Assembly (NCBI GenBank): GCA_963838735.1
Contig: CAWISG010000003.1
Span: 434,001 to 498,000 of the forward strand
Length of the DNA stretch: 64,000 nt
Direction of reading: 5' to 3'
Origin: Parerythrobacter_A sp963838735
GTDB lineage: Bacteria; Pseudomonadota; Alphaproteobacteria; Sphingomonadales; Sphingomonadaceae
Positions 36,611 to 47,626 of this stretch are shown piece by piece (within the stretch, counting starts at the first letter, position 1; every line of letters begins with the position of its first letter). The position numbers and the translations under genes are program-made. The notes under the pieces were generated by a model. That model ran no database searches. It was not told where the DNA came from and worked only from the letters and a program-made list of their open reading frames with translations.

Positions 36611-37984
36611 ATGACATACGATATTCATATCATCGGCGGCGGGCTGGCGGGTAGCGAGGCGGCGTGGCAGCTCGGCCAGCGGGGCTTCCGCGTCCGCCTG
36701 TCCGAAATGCGCGGCAGCGGCGCGACGACGCCCGCGCACCAGACAGACGGCCTGGCCGAGCTGGTTTGCTCCAACAGCTTCCGCTCCGACGACGATACGC
36801 GCAATGCGGTGGGCCTGCTGCATCACGAAATGCGCGCGATGGAGTCGCTTGTCATGGCGGCGGGCGAGGATGCCCGTGTGCCCGCTGGATCGGCGATGGC
36901 GGTCGATCGCGATGCGTTTTCCAAAGGCGTAACGCACCGCCTTACCCAGCATCCGAATATCACCGTTGTGCGCGAACGGATCGAGACACTACCCGCCAGC
37001 GGCCCGACCATCGTCGCCACCGGCCCGCTTACGGCGGAGGCGCTGGCAAACAGCATCATTGAAATAACTGGACGCGAACGGCTGGCGTTCTTCGATGCCA
37101 TCGCTCCTATCGTTCACCGCGACAGCATCGACATGGACATTTGCTGGGTGCAGTCGCGCTGGAACAAGCGCACCGCCGCATCCAATGCCGATGGCGACTA
37201 CATCAACTGCCCGATGACCCGGGAAGAATATCTCGCGTTCCATAGTGCACTGGTCGCCAGCGACACGACGCAATTCAAGGAATGGGAGCAGGACACGCCC
37301 TATTTCGAAGGGTGCATGCCCATAGAGGTCATGGCCGCGCGCGGTGTCGATACGCTGCGCTATGGCCCGATGAAGCCGGTCGGGCTGGACGATCCGCGCA
37401 CCGCTTGCGAAGAATTTCCCCAAGGGCGCTGGCCCTACGCGGTGGTCCAGTTGCGGCAGGATAACGCGCTGGGCACTTTATGGAACATGGTCGGCTTCCA
37501 GACGAAGCTGAAATACGGCGCGCAGGCCGACCTGTTTCGCACCATCCCCGGATTGCAAGATGCGGAATTCGCGCGCCTTGGCGGCCTGCATCGCAATACG
37601 TTTCTGAATGCTCCTGCCCTGCTGGACCGGCAGTTGCGGCTGAAAGGGCATGAGCATATCCGCTTCGCCGGACAGATTACCGGGTGCGAGGGGTATGTCG
37701 AAAGTGCGGCCATCGGCTTGATGGCGGGTGTGATGGCAGCGCAGGACCTGCGCGGCGAAGCTTGGCAGTCACCTCCTCGCAGCACCGCGACCGGTGCCTT
37801 GCTGGCGCATATCACCGGCGATGCCGAGGCAGAAACCTATCAGCCGATGAACGTAAATTTCGGCCTCTTCGACCCGCTGCACGACGTGAAGAAAAAGCAG
37901 CGCAAGGAAGCGTATACGGAGCGCGGCAAAACCGATTTTAGCGCGTGGTCCAAGGCCGTGGAGCGGGTTGCGGCCCCTGCCTAA
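36611..37984 (+). CDS. trmFO: Methylenetetrahydrofolate-tRNA-(uracil-54-C5)-methyltransferase TrmFO
   Basis: Makes ribothymidine at position 54 of tRNA using FAD and methylene-THF. The N-terminal FAD fold is IHIIGGGLAGSEAAWQLGQRG. The CSNSFRSDD motif with a conserved Cys, the SGATTPAHQT loop and the C-terminal ITGDAEAETYQPMNVNFGLF with QRKEAYTERG are characteristic. It has 457 residues. The start ATG 36611 lies 87 nt from the divergent YhhN gene. The stop overlaps the stop of the convergent EF-hand gene by 4 nt. Confidence 0.95.
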   Translation: MTYDIHIIGGGLAGSEAAWQLGQRGFRVRLSEMRGSGATTPAHQTDGLAELVCSNSFRSDDDTRNAVGLLHHEMRAMESLVMAAGEDARVPAGSAMAVDRDAFSKGVTHRLTQHPNITVVRERIETLPASGPTIVATGPLTAEALANSIIEITGRERLAFFDAIAPIVHRDSIDMDICWVQSRWNKRTAASNADGDYINCPMTREEYLAFHSALVASDTTQFKEWEQDTPYFEGCMPIEVMAARGVDTLRYGPMKPVGLDDPRTACEEFPQGRWPYAVVQLRQDNALGTLWNMVGFQTKLKYGAQADLFRTIPGLQDAEFARLGGLHRNTFLNAPALLDRQLRLKGHEHIRFAGQITGCEGYVESAAIGLMAGVMAAQDLRGEAWQSPPRSTATGALLAHITGDAEAETYQPMNVNFGLFDPLHDVKKKQRKEAYTERGKTDFSAWSKAVERVAAPA

Positions 37985-38451
37985 CAGCGGCAGCGTGGCC
38001 GCGATGGGGCGCGTTTTTTCGGCGCGGTGCTGGCGAACTCCGCTTGGGTCAACTCGCGGTTGCCATCGCTGTCGGCGCCCTCGAAACGGTTGACGGTCGT
38101 CACCGCCCATTCCTCGAATGTCAGCAGGTTGTTGCCATCGACATCCAGCTTGCGAAAGGCATCGGCGCGGGTTGACAGCATCTCGTTGCGGGTTACCCGA
38201 AGATCGCGATTGCGGTCATAGCGAAAGAAACGCTTCTGTTCGCGCGTAAGCTCGGTGGCGGCGGGCGGTTCCGGCCCGCGCTGGTCGGCGCCATCGGATA
38301 CCGGGATTTCTGGCTCGATAGCGGCGTCCGGTGTATCGACCGCCAGCGGCGGCGGCGCGCCCTCTTCCACCTGCGCACGGCCTTGCCACCAGAACAATCC
38401 AACCGCGACCATAAGCAGCGCAGCGAACGCCCCCAGCACCATTCTGTTCAT
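37981..38451 (-). CDS. EF-hand calcium-binding protein, membrane-anchored
   Basis: A 156-residue protein with an N-terminal hydrophobic helix (MVLGAFAALLMVAVGLFWW) acting as signal anchor. A Pro/acidic linker follows, then three EF-hand-like loops: DRNRDLRVTRNE, DVDGNNLLTFEE and DSDGNRELTQAE. The tail is basic with two Cys (PSRPRCRC). It probably binds calcium in the periplasm. ATG 38451 was chosen because it directly precedes the hydrophobic segment. Its end overlaps trmFO by 4 nt. Confidence 0.85.
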   Translation of the reverse strand: MNRMVLGAFAALLMVAVGLFWWQGRAQVEEGAPPPLAVDTPDAAIEPEIPVSDGADQRGPEPPAATELTREQKRFFRYDRNRDLRVTRNEMLSTRADAFRKLDVDGNNLLTFEEWAVTTVNRFEGADSDGNRELTQAEFASTAPKKRAPSRPRCRC

Positions 38452-38482
38452 TGCGTGCCTCCCGTCGGCTGTGCAGCATAGC

Positions 38483-39145
38483 TCAGCGCCCGAACAATCC
38501 AAGGCGGCTGATCAACAGCGCATCGCGGCGACGTGATACCAGCGGCGCACCGCCCCGCCGCAAACTGCTACGCGCCAGCTCGCCTAGTATATGAAGATGC
38601 CGCAGCGGTCTGGACAAACGGATCGGTTGCGAAAGCCCGGCGTGCGCGATCTGCATGATAGCAGCACGGTCTTCCGGTGTGGCTTGCACTGAAGCCAGGT
38701 CAGCCAAGGCCCATAACCGGCCGGCACGCAGAAGTTCGTCGTCATGCGGCTCTATAGGCCGGTCGTCTTGCAAAGCTGCAAATAGGGTGGCACGGTTTGC
38801 CGCGAAGGTATCGACTACCGAAGACGTCAGTGCCTCGGCAACGACGAGTTGCTCCCAACCATCGACCACCTTGCCCAGCATTCCGGAATGATAACCAAGG
38901 TGTGTGGAAAGGTTGTCCAGTACTACGTCGCCCTTCGCCCGTTCAGTAACTGGAAGAGCCAGCTGGTCGCGCCACCATGCCAGCCGCAGTTGCGCAACCA
39001 TCGGTTCGGTAGCCTGCGCCACAAACCGCGCCAGACGCGCATCGAACGCGAAAACGGCTGCCGAAGCCGCACGCGCCTCGTGCGGCGCATGGACGATAGC
39101 GAGCTGCTGCGCCAATGGCAGTTCTAAAAGGTCAGGATCTGTCAC
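38483..39145 (-). CDS. Squalene/phytoene synthase-like protein
   Basis: A 220-residue protein of the trans-isoprenyl-diphosphate head-to-head synthase fold, recognised by FVAQATEPMVAQLRLAWWRDQL and the helical LLRAGRLWALADLASV region. The usual two Asp-rich metal motifs (DxxxD) are not seen, and the protein is shorter than true phytoene synthases. It therefore resembles the non-catalytic NDUFAF6-like branch, proposed to help assemble complex I. The start is GTG at 39145. It lies 31 nt upstream of the EF-hand gene on the same strand. Confidence 0.78.
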   Translation of the reverse strand: MTDPDLLELPLAQQLAIVHAPHEARAASAAVFAFDARLARFVAQATEPMVAQLRLAWWRDQLALPVTERAKGDVVLDNLSTHLGYHSGMLGKVVDGWEQLVVAEALTSSVVDTFAANRATLFAALQDDRPIEPHDDELLRAGRLWALADLASVQATPEDRAAIMQIAHAGLSQPIRLSRPLRHLHILGELARSSLRRGGAPLVSRRRDALLISRLGLFGR

Positions 39146-39212
39146 AAGGGCGAGGTGTTGGCTTCTCGCTTACTAGTCAAGATAACGCACGTGGCGCTAC
39201 CGGCGCCTGGCA

Positions 39213-39902
39213 TCAGTTACACTGTGAATCACTATTGCCGCCGGTCAGTCCTGGATCGCTGGAGTCGCCAAGGTTTCGGTCGTCGCGGATCAGGAAGGCT
39301 GCCTCCTGCCGAACCAACCTGTTGCCTGCGCCGAACGGAGCCTGAAACAGCGGATCGTATTCGTATTCGATCTCGACGAACATGATGGCACTGCCGGGAT
39401 CGGCCATTGCCTTCCTGCTGCCGCTGCCAATGCCCGACATGGGGGTGCCAGTCAGCCCATTATTGGCGCCGTCGTCACCATAGCGCGATACGGTCGCACG
39501 GGCACCGCGGCACCTTTGCCAATGGATGTATTGACGGCCCGTGACATCATCGACTTCCAGGCTGGACAGGATGATGCGGCCGTTGGTCAAAAGATCGATG
39601 CTGGCCCCCTGCCGCATCGCGCCATCGAGAAGCGCGTCGACATCGTTCTCCGTCACGGTGGGTGTAATACCCGAATTGTCGGTTTGCCCAAGACGCGAGG
39701 CATTGTCCGCAAGGCTCAGCGCGATCTGGCTGACTTGGGTGCGCGACGTGGCGAGCCGCGCGATTTCCGTTCCGTAAAGGCCCAGCGTCAGAAGGACCGG
39801 CAGCACGATGGCAAACTCGGTCATAGCGATAGCTTTGGTATCGGCGCGCAACCGCTGCAGGAAGCCAGCCGCCGTTACGGTACACTTGCCCATCAGTCGC
39901 AT
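39213..39902 (-). CDS. TadF/TadE-like pseudopilin-family protein (distal copy, left set)
   Basis: Third gene of the left tad-like set. An N-terminal pseudopilin-type segment AIAMTEFAIVLPVLLTLGLYGTEIARL carries the Glu typical of TadE/F processing. The exported domain ends with two Cys near RC and QCN. It shares the unusual segment QYIHWQRC with the last gene of the right set (45458-46207), so the two are paralogues. ATG 39902 overlaps the previous stop by 10 nt, and an ATG at 39893 overlaps by one base (TGATG). It is probably a minor pilin or envelope protein of a Flp/Tad-like apparatus. Confidence 0.78.
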   Translation of the reverse strand: MRLMGKCTVTAAGFLQRLRADTKAIAMTEFAIVLPVLLTLGLYGTEIARLATSRTQVSQIALSLADNASRLGQTDNSGITPTVTENDVDALLDGAMRQGASIDLLTNGRIILSSLEVDDVTGRQYIHWQRCRGARATVSRYGDDGANNGLTGTPMSGIGSGSRKAMADPGSAIMFVEIEYEYDPLFQAPFGAGNRLVRQEAAFLIRDDRNLGDSSDPGLTGGNSDSQCN

Positions 39903-40498
39903 GTCCCCGCCTCCGACGAGAGACCGGTTTGCAACGCAAACGGCTGGTTCTTCTTTACGACCGTTGACGAAATTTCGCGCGTATCGCTGATATAGGGCAC
40001 AAGCGGCATGGCGAAGGAAGGTTCGTACTGGACGGTGACGGTGTAGATCACGACATCGCTGGCGTTACCGTTGCCGCTCTCGCCGATATCGGCATCCCAC
40101 TGGCCGTTGCTGTTTTCGTCGGTGTAGTTTTCGCTGTCGTTGCAAGTGCCGTTATTGTCCTCGTCGTTCCACTGTTCGGGACGCCCGATATCGGCAAAAT
40201 CGAAATAGCTGCGGCGGGTGGTCGAAACGACGGCGTCGGGCGTGATACGCGAGATCATCCTGGCGACATGCGCGTCGGCGACCGCCGTGTCGCCGGTTTC
40301 CAGCGTGGAAAGACGCGCCGCATCCTGCGCCGCGCCATTGAGAACGGAGCGCGCATACATCCACTGGCTGAAATCGAACAGGCCCATCATTACGAAGATG
40401 AACAATGGCGCGACCAGCGCAAATTCGACGACAGCGGCACCGCTGTCGTCTTCGCGCAGCCTCCTGCGGCGATTTCCGATGACCAGGCGTTGTATCAC
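39893..40498 (-). CDS. TadE-like pseudopilin-family protein (left set)
   Basis: Middle gene of the left set. It has the TadE motif DDSGAAVVEFALVAPLFIFVMMGLFDFSQWMYARSVLNGA (N-methylated pseudopilin-type helix with Glu). The exported domain has calcium-loop-like acidic stretches (DEDNNGTCND, DENSNGQWDAD) and ends VVKKNQPFALQTG..EAGTCD. GTG 40498 overlaps the TadG stop as GTGA; a longer in-frame extension lies inside tadG. Its paralogue at 44641-45468 shares the layout (STLET, the D-x-N-D-G-x-C segment, STTVLRNQPY). Confidence 0.8.
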   Translation of the reverse strand: MIQRLVIGNRRRRLREDDSGAAVVEFALVAPLFIFVMMGLFDFSQWMYARSVLNGAAQDAARLSTLETGDTAVADAHVARMISRITPDAVVSTTRRSYFDFADIGRPEQWNDEDNNGTCNDSENYTDENSNGQWDADIGESGNGNASDVVIYTVTVQYEPSFAMPLVPYISDTREISSTVVKKNQPFALQTGLSSEAGTCD

Positions 40499-42561
40499 TG
40501 CACCACCCGCAATTCGCCGATGGTCTTGCCGATTTCCTGAAACGCTTCGTTCAGGGAACCGGCATCGGCCGCCACGAACGAGCTTTGCGTCGAAGAGCAC
40601 TGTTCCAGATCGCCCGTCAGTCCGGACCCGAAGGCGATTACCCAGACACGGATGCCCTTCGCCTTGGCTGCTGCACAGGTTGCAAGGAATCGCGAGTTGT
40701 GGCGGCTGGTGTGGTTCGAATAGCCGTTATCGGTAATGCGCCGATCGTGGTATTCGATGCCATAAGCGCTGTGGATGGTTGTGTTCGGAACCAGCTCGCC
40801 ATCGGTCATGTAGATGATGTGTCGCGCCACAGAACCGCCATTGGCAGGCTGAAGCTGGACGTTGTCCTGGAACATGCCGGTCGGCGACGTGAGGCGTGCG
40901 CCCCAGATCATGCCGATATCGTGATAGGTATTGCCGCCGGGGGTGAGCGAGTCGGCATAGGCATCAAATTCGCTCTTCGTCATCGTGGCGAACTGGCGCG
41001 CGGCGACCGGACATGCCCCGTTCGCAGCACTACCGCGTTCGGAGACTGCGGCGCTCGTCAGGTAACGGCCATCGTTCGTCGTGCGGTAATAGCTGATCTG
41101 GTCCCACAGCGGACGCCACTTGGTCTTGTCGTCGGACGTGGGTGCCGTGTCGAGATCGAGGTCGATTGCTTCGGCCGGATTAAGACCGGTAATCTTGGAA
41201 TAGGAAAAGTTTTGTGCCGAAACCGTATCGCGTTCCTCGATACACCCGCGCCACCGCGACGTCTGGTTGTTGCCATTGTTGCCCGTGACGGTCGTGACGT
41301 TCGAGAAAGCCTTGAAATTGCTGACATCGTATTCGACAGCTTTATAAAGATAGCGTTCGAATTCTGATGTCGTCGTAGTCGTGAAGATCGGTTCCTCGAT
41401 CGCGTAGCGATGGCGGAAAAAGGTTTGTTCGGTGATGCGAACCTGGATGCGCCGGGTATTTCCGACCTTCTGGCACCGGTACTGGCGCGCCTGCTGCGGT
41501 TTGGTCCACGTGGTCTGCGTGATGCGGCGTTGGTCGCTGTCGATATACTGCGTTTCTTCGCGCGTGCCGCCCGGTGGGGGGCTGTCGCCGAACACGACGT
41601 TGCCGTCGTCGTCCGTTTCGATATCGTTCTTGTCGATGGGATCGCCGTTCTCGTCGACATCCTGATAGCTGGTGTTTGCCGGCATCGCAGCGCGACAGTC
41701 GTTATTTTTCTGGAAGCGGTCGCTGCCATAGTCCTGCCAGCCACCGCGCTCGCGATCCTGCGTACCTTCTGCGTATTCGAAATAGGGCGGTTCGTAGCCG
41801 GTGATTACTTCGTGCTCGACTTCACGGTATTGCGGCTCGCGTGACTGGTAGGTCCAGTCATCGACCAGCCAGTCCGGGTTCTTGTTATACAGGATCGACC
41901 CGACATTGACGGTAGAGCTGTAGGGCACAAAGCCAAAGCGTACGCGCCCGTTGCCGCCTTCGACCGCAGTCGAAACGGTGTTGTAGAAGCTCTTCATCGC
42001 GCTACGCAGCGCAGCGATGCGCGTGCCGCCACCCGAAATGCCGCCGCCCATGGAGCCGGTGGTGTCGAGCACCATCATCACGTCGCTGTTGCCGACCTGC
42101 ATCGTGGCGCTGCAATCCGCCTCGACCGGGATTTCATCGAAGCTGAACAGGCGCATGACCGTGGTGTCGACATTGGCGGTGGACGTGCCGAAAACGGTGT
42201 TGTCGTCATCGTCCGCCTGCGTGGTAAAAACGAGGTCGGACGCGCCCTGAATATCCGCGTCGAAGTTGATAGCGAACAGTTCTTCGGCTTTTGCTTCTGC
42301 GGCGGTGGTGTATCCGTCCGCCCCGATTGCCCGTCGTCCGGCTAGCACGCCCGCATCGCAAGCATTCTGCAACCGGTTCTGCACCATATAGGCGCGCGAT
42401 ACGTCCACGCCGCCGCCGACCATACCGGCCAGCGCGATCATGCCCACCGCCGCCAACGGGAACACGTTACCACCGCTATCGCGCATCACGGCGAGCACGC
42501 CTGTACGGCGCGCAGCATCGCTTGCGGTATGGCTGGTGCCGTTCAACAGACGTTTGATCAT
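40495..42561 (-). CDS. TadG-like protein with von Willebrand factor A domain (left set)
   Basis: First gene of the left set. It has an N-terminal hydrophobic helix after a DSGGNVF motif (PLAAVGMIALAGMVGGGVDVSRAY), typical of TadG. The VWA domain has a MIDAS motif MMVLDTTGSMGGG, and the chain ends VWVIAFGSGLTGDLEQC..AFQEIGKTIGELRVVQ. A large middle insertion (about residues 230-480) is rich in Asp, Tyr and charged residues. The start ATG 42561 has a purine-rich upstream region; ATG 42609 would add 16 residues. At 688 residues it is longer than typical TadG. It is paralogous to 42701-44644. Confidence 0.85.
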   Translation of the reverse strand: MIKRLLNGTSHTASDAARRTGVLAVMRDSGGNVFPLAAVGMIALAGMVGGGVDVSRAYMVQNRLQNACDAGVLAGRRAIGADGYTTAAEAKAEELFAINFDADIQGASDLVFTTQADDDDNTVFGTSTANVDTTVMRLFSFDEIPVEADCSATMQVGNSDVMMVLDTTGSMGGGISGGGTRIAALRSAMKSFYNTVSTAVEGGNGRVRFGFVPYSSTVNVGSILYNKNPDWLVDDWTYQSREPQYREVEHEVITGYEPPYFEYAEGTQDRERGGWQDYGSDRFQKNNDCRAAMPANTSYQDVDENGDPIDKNDIETDDDGNVVFGDSPPPGGTREETQYIDSDQRRITQTTWTKPQQARQYRCQKVGNTRRIQVRITEQTFFRHRYAIEEPIFTTTTTSEFERYLYKAVEYDVSNFKAFSNVTTVTGNNGNNQTSRWRGCIEERDTVSAQNFSYSKITGLNPAEAIDLDLDTAPTSDDKTKWRPLWDQISYYRTTNDGRYLTSAAVSERGSAANGACPVAARQFATMTKSEFDAYADSLTPGGNTYHDIGMIWGARLTSPTGMFQDNVQLQPANGGSVARHIIYMTDGELVPNTTIHSAYGIEYHDRRITDNGYSNHTSRHNSRFLATCAAAKAKGIRVWVIAFGSGLTGDLEQCSSTQSSFVAADAGSLNEAFQEIGKTIGELRVVQ

Positions 42562-42700
42562 CGATAATCTCGTACAGAGCGGTTCATTGCAGCGTTCGAG
42601 ATAGGACATCGGAATAAAGAAATTTCTAATTCGCCGTAACCGGAAAATTAACTGTATCAGTTTGCTTTAACGCCAAGGTTTTCCCGTAACCCGGCGAGCT
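42562..42700. promoter_or_regulatory. Shared divergent promoter region of the two tad-like sets
   Basis: About 140 bp lie between the divergent tadG-like starts. It includes an AT-rich centre (about 42613-42670) that contrasts with the GC-rich surroundings and is the likely site of both promoters. I cannot assign -35/-10 boxes with confidence. No tRNA or small gene is seen. Confidence 0.45.
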
Positions 42701-44640
42701 ATGGCAATGCCAAAATACCCTGAAACAGCCCCCTTTATGCAGCGCCTGGTGCGCGACGAGGCCGGCAACACCCTTATGTTGGCCGGTGCCGCTTTGCTGC
42801 CACTGCTTGGCATGGTTGGAGGCGGCGTGGATATGAGCCGCGCCTACCTTGCGAACAGCCGGCTGCAACAGGCGTGCGACGCAGGTGTCCTTGCCGCTCG
42901 CAAACGGCTGGGCTCCTCTGCGGCAGTGGATGGCAAGATACCTGCCGATGTGGCGGAAGTGGGCAACCGGTTTTTCAACATCAATTTCCAGAGTGGGGCC
43001 TACGGTACCGACCAGCGATCCTTCGTGATGACGCTGGAAGACGATTACGCCATCACCGGCGAGGCCGAAGTGGATGTGCCGACCGCGCTGATGAATGTGT
43101 TCGGCATAAACGACGTGCCTATCGCGGTGGAATGCGAGGCGCGCCTCAGCTTCCCCAATCTTGATTTGATGATGGCAATCGATGTCACCGGCTCGATGCG
43201 CCACACCAATGCGGGCGACAGCCAGTCACGTATCGAGTCCGTCAAATCCGTCATCCGCAACTTCCACAAGCGGCTCGAAGGATCGAAAGCGCCCGGCGTC
43301 CGGCTTCGTTACGGGTTCGTTCCCTACGCTTCCAACGTCAATGTCGGACACCTGCTGGACGATAGCTGGGTAGTTGACGATTGGGTCTACCAGTCGCGCG
43401 AACTCGACAGCAAGAACACCAGCGTCGGCTACACCACCTTCGACAAGAACTGGCAGTATCAGTCCGGTACCGTCACCGACTGGCAAACCCTATCCAGCTT
43501 TCCGGCCACCTACATTCCCGGTTCATCGGGCGGTGGCGGACAGGGCGACGCCAAGGGCGGCAGTACGCCGGGCCGCTGGGAATGCCAGGGCGCGAAACCT
43601 GGCGATACCTTGTCGAGAAAAGACGAAGTGCTGGAAACGATCAAGACCGAGGTCAGCGATCCCCCCGGAACACGAACGGTCGTCAAAAAGAAGCGCACCG
43701 AGAACGGCACGACCTATAACATCAAGCGGGCCGGCGAGACTTGCTACATCGAGTCCCGATCCTATACCGATTTCGTCAATACGTTCGAAACCGTTACGAA
43801 GCCCGAATACAGGACGTCCACCGCCTTCCGCTACGCCCCCATAGCGCGCGACGTGCGCAACTGGCGCAGTGAGAGCAATGGCTGCATGGAAGAGCGGGCG
43901 ACTTATGCAATTACCGATCCGCTAAACGTCGATTTCGATCAAGCGCTGGACCTCGACATCGATCGGCTTCCCGAAACGGGGGACGACGCGACCAAGTGGC
44001 GGCCGCAATATCCCAAGGCGATCTACGTCCGGTCGCTCGACGGCAACGGCAACGGCAAGATAACCCTGTCCGAAGTGGTGACCGGCTCCAACTTCGCCGA
44101 CACTGGCAACTGGTGGTTTTCGGACTGTCCCGCCCCTGCGCAGAAGCCGGAAGAAATGAACCCCGCCGAACTCGACCGCTTCCTGGCTACGTTGAAGACC
44201 GAAGGATCGACCTATCACGATATCGGCATGCTCTGGGCCGCGCGCCTTCTCTCCCCGACCGGTATTTTCTCCGCGCACAATGCCGACACGACACCTGCAA
44301 ACCCGACCTCGCGGCACATCATCTTCCTGACCGACGGGCAGACCGAACCCTACGACATCGCCTATGGTGCGTATGGCGTCGAGGCGCTGGACCAGCGGCG
44401 CTGGACGGTGGGCAGCGCGTTGAGCCTCGTCGATACCGTGGAAACAAGGTTCGAAGTCGCATGCCTCGAAGCGCGCAAGCGCAACATCAACGTCTGGGTT
44501 ATCGCTTTCGGCACGGCCATAAACCAGTCGATGATCGATTGCGCGGGCAGTGGGCGGTATTTTGAGGCAGGCGATGCGGACTCGCTCGAAGAAACCTTTG
44601 GCAAGATCGCGGATTCGCTGGGCGATCTCAGGATTTCACA

Positions 44641-44644
<4 letters not shown>
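42701..44644 (+). CDS. TadG-like protein with von Willebrand factor A domain (right set)
   Basis: First gene of the right set and mirror of 40495-42561. The N terminus has DEAGNTLMLAGAALLPLLGMVGGGVDMSRAYLANSRLQQACDAGVLAAR, matching its paralogue closely. The VWA domain has a MIDAS motif MMAIDVTGSMRHT, an EF-hand-like insert DGNGNGKITLSE, and the C-terminal VNVWVIAFGT-type strand (NINVWVIAFGTAINQSMIDC). It ends GDLRISQ. It has 647 residues. A shorter in-frame start is at 42707. Its stop overlaps the next gene by 4 nt. It is expected to be anchored by its N-terminal helix with the VWA domain outside the cytoplasm. Confidence 0.85.
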
Positions 44645-46207
<1,563 letters not shown>

Positions 46208-46225
46208 ACCCTCCCCACCCGCAGG

Positions 46226-47623
46226 TCAGACGTAGTAGACCTTTTTCACCGCCTCCACGATCCGGGACGCATCAATCAACGCCAGTTTTTCGAGATTCGC
46301 GGCATAGGGCAGCGGCACGTCCTCATTGCATACGCGAAGTACCGGCGCATCGAGATCGTCGAAGCCGTCTTCCATGCACAGCGCGATGATTTCCGATGCG
46401 ATGGAGCAGGTCGGCCAGCCTTCTTCCGCAATGACGACGCGGTTGGTCTTTGCCAGACTGTCTAGAACGGACTGACGGTCCAGCGGGCGCAGTGTGCGCA
46501 GATCGATCACTTCGGCCTCGATGCCTTCCTCCGCCAACGTCTCCGCCGCTTCCAACGCGAAACCGACGCCGATGGAATAGCTGACGATGGTGACATCGCC
46601 ACCTTCGCGCATGATCCGTGCCTTGCCGATGGGCAGCACATGGTCGTCCAGCTCCGGCAGTTCGAAGCTCTTGCCGTATACGAGCTCGTTCTCGAGGAAC
46701 ACGACCGGGTCCTCGCAGCGGATGGCGGCTTTCAGCAGTCCTTTCGCATCGGACGCATCGTAGGGTGCGATCACAATCAGGCCCGGTACGCTGGCATACC
46801 ATGGGCCGTAATTCTGGCTGTGCTGCGCGCCGACGCGGCTGGCGGCACCATTGGGGCCACGAAACACCACCGGACAGCGCATCTGCCCGCCCGACATGTA
46901 GTTCGTCTTGGCGGCGGAGTTCACGATGTGGTCGATGGCTTGCATTGCAAAGTTGAACGTCATGAATTCGACGATGGGGCGCAGGCCACCCATGGCCGCA
47001 CCGGTCCCGATACCGGCGAACCCGTACTCGGTGATCGGCGTGTCGATCACCCGTTTCGGCCCGAACTCCTCAAGCAGCCCCTGAGTCACCTTGTAGGCAC
47101 CCTGGTACTGCGCCACTTCCTCGCCCATCACGAAGACCCGTTCGTCGCGCCGCATTTCCTCCGCCATCGCATCGCGCAAGGCTTCGCGGACCGGAACGGT
47201 TGCCATATTGGTACCGTGCGGAATGGCGGGGTCCGACTTCGCCTCGCGTTTGGGTGGTGCGGGTGTTACCGAACCGTCTTCGTCATCCTGCCCGACTTTC
47301 CTGCCTTCGCCAGCGGGCATCTCCGTTTCGGATTTCGAAGCTGGTGCCGGTGCCGGTGGGGGCGTGGCATCGCTTTCCTCCCCCTCGCCTTCCAGCATGG
47401 CGATGACGGTGCCCACGGCGACGTTCTCGGTCCCCTCGGCGATCATGATCTTGCCCAGCGTACCTTCGTCGATGGACTCGAATTCCATCGTCGCCTTGTC
47501 GGTCTCGATCTCGGCGATGATGTCGCCCGGCTCGATAGCGTCGCCTTCCTGCTTGAGCCATTTGGCGAGCGTCCCCTCTTCCATCGTAGGCGACAGCGCG
47601 GGCATTTTCAGTTCGATGGGCAT
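46226..47623 (-). CDS. pdhB: Pyruvate dehydrogenase E1 beta subunit with N-terminal lipoyl domain
   Basis: The beta chain of the pyruvate decarboxylase component. Residues about 1-80 form a biotinyl/lipoyl domain (ALSPTMEEGTLAKWLKQEGD, lipoyl-Lys in ETDKATMEFE). An Ala/Pro/Glu linker follows, then the E1-beta catalytic domain (MGEEVAQYQGAYKVTQGL, FGPKRVIDTPITEYGFAGIG, GPNGAASRVGAQHSQNY). The lipoylated E1-beta is a known alphaproteobacterial form. It has 465 residues and starts 3 nt after pdhA. Lipoylation is presumably served by lipA at 28 kb. Confidence 0.96.
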   Translation of the reverse strand: MPIELKMPALSPTMEEGTLAKWLKQEGDAIEPGDIIAEIETDKATMEFESIDEGTLGKIMIAEGTENVAVGTVIAMLEGEGEESDATPPPAPAPASKSETEMPAGEGRKVGQDDEDGSVTPAPPKREAKSDPAIPHGTNMATVPVREALRDAMAEEMRRDERVFVMGEEVAQYQGAYKVTQGLLEEFGPKRVIDTPITEYGFAGIGTGAAMGGLRPIVEFMTFNFAMQAIDHIVNSAAKTNYMSGGQMRCPVVFRGPNGAASRVGAQHSQNYGPWYASVPGLIVIAPYDASDAKGLLKAAIRCEDPVVFLENELVYGKSFELPELDDHVLPIGKARIMREGGDVTIVSYSIGVGFALEAAETLAEEGIEAEVIDLRTLRPLDRQSVLDSLAKTNRVVIAEEGWPTCSIASEIIALCMEDGFDDLDAPVLRVCNEDVPLPYAANLEKLALIDASRIVEAVKKVYYV

Positions 47624-47626
47624 GGT

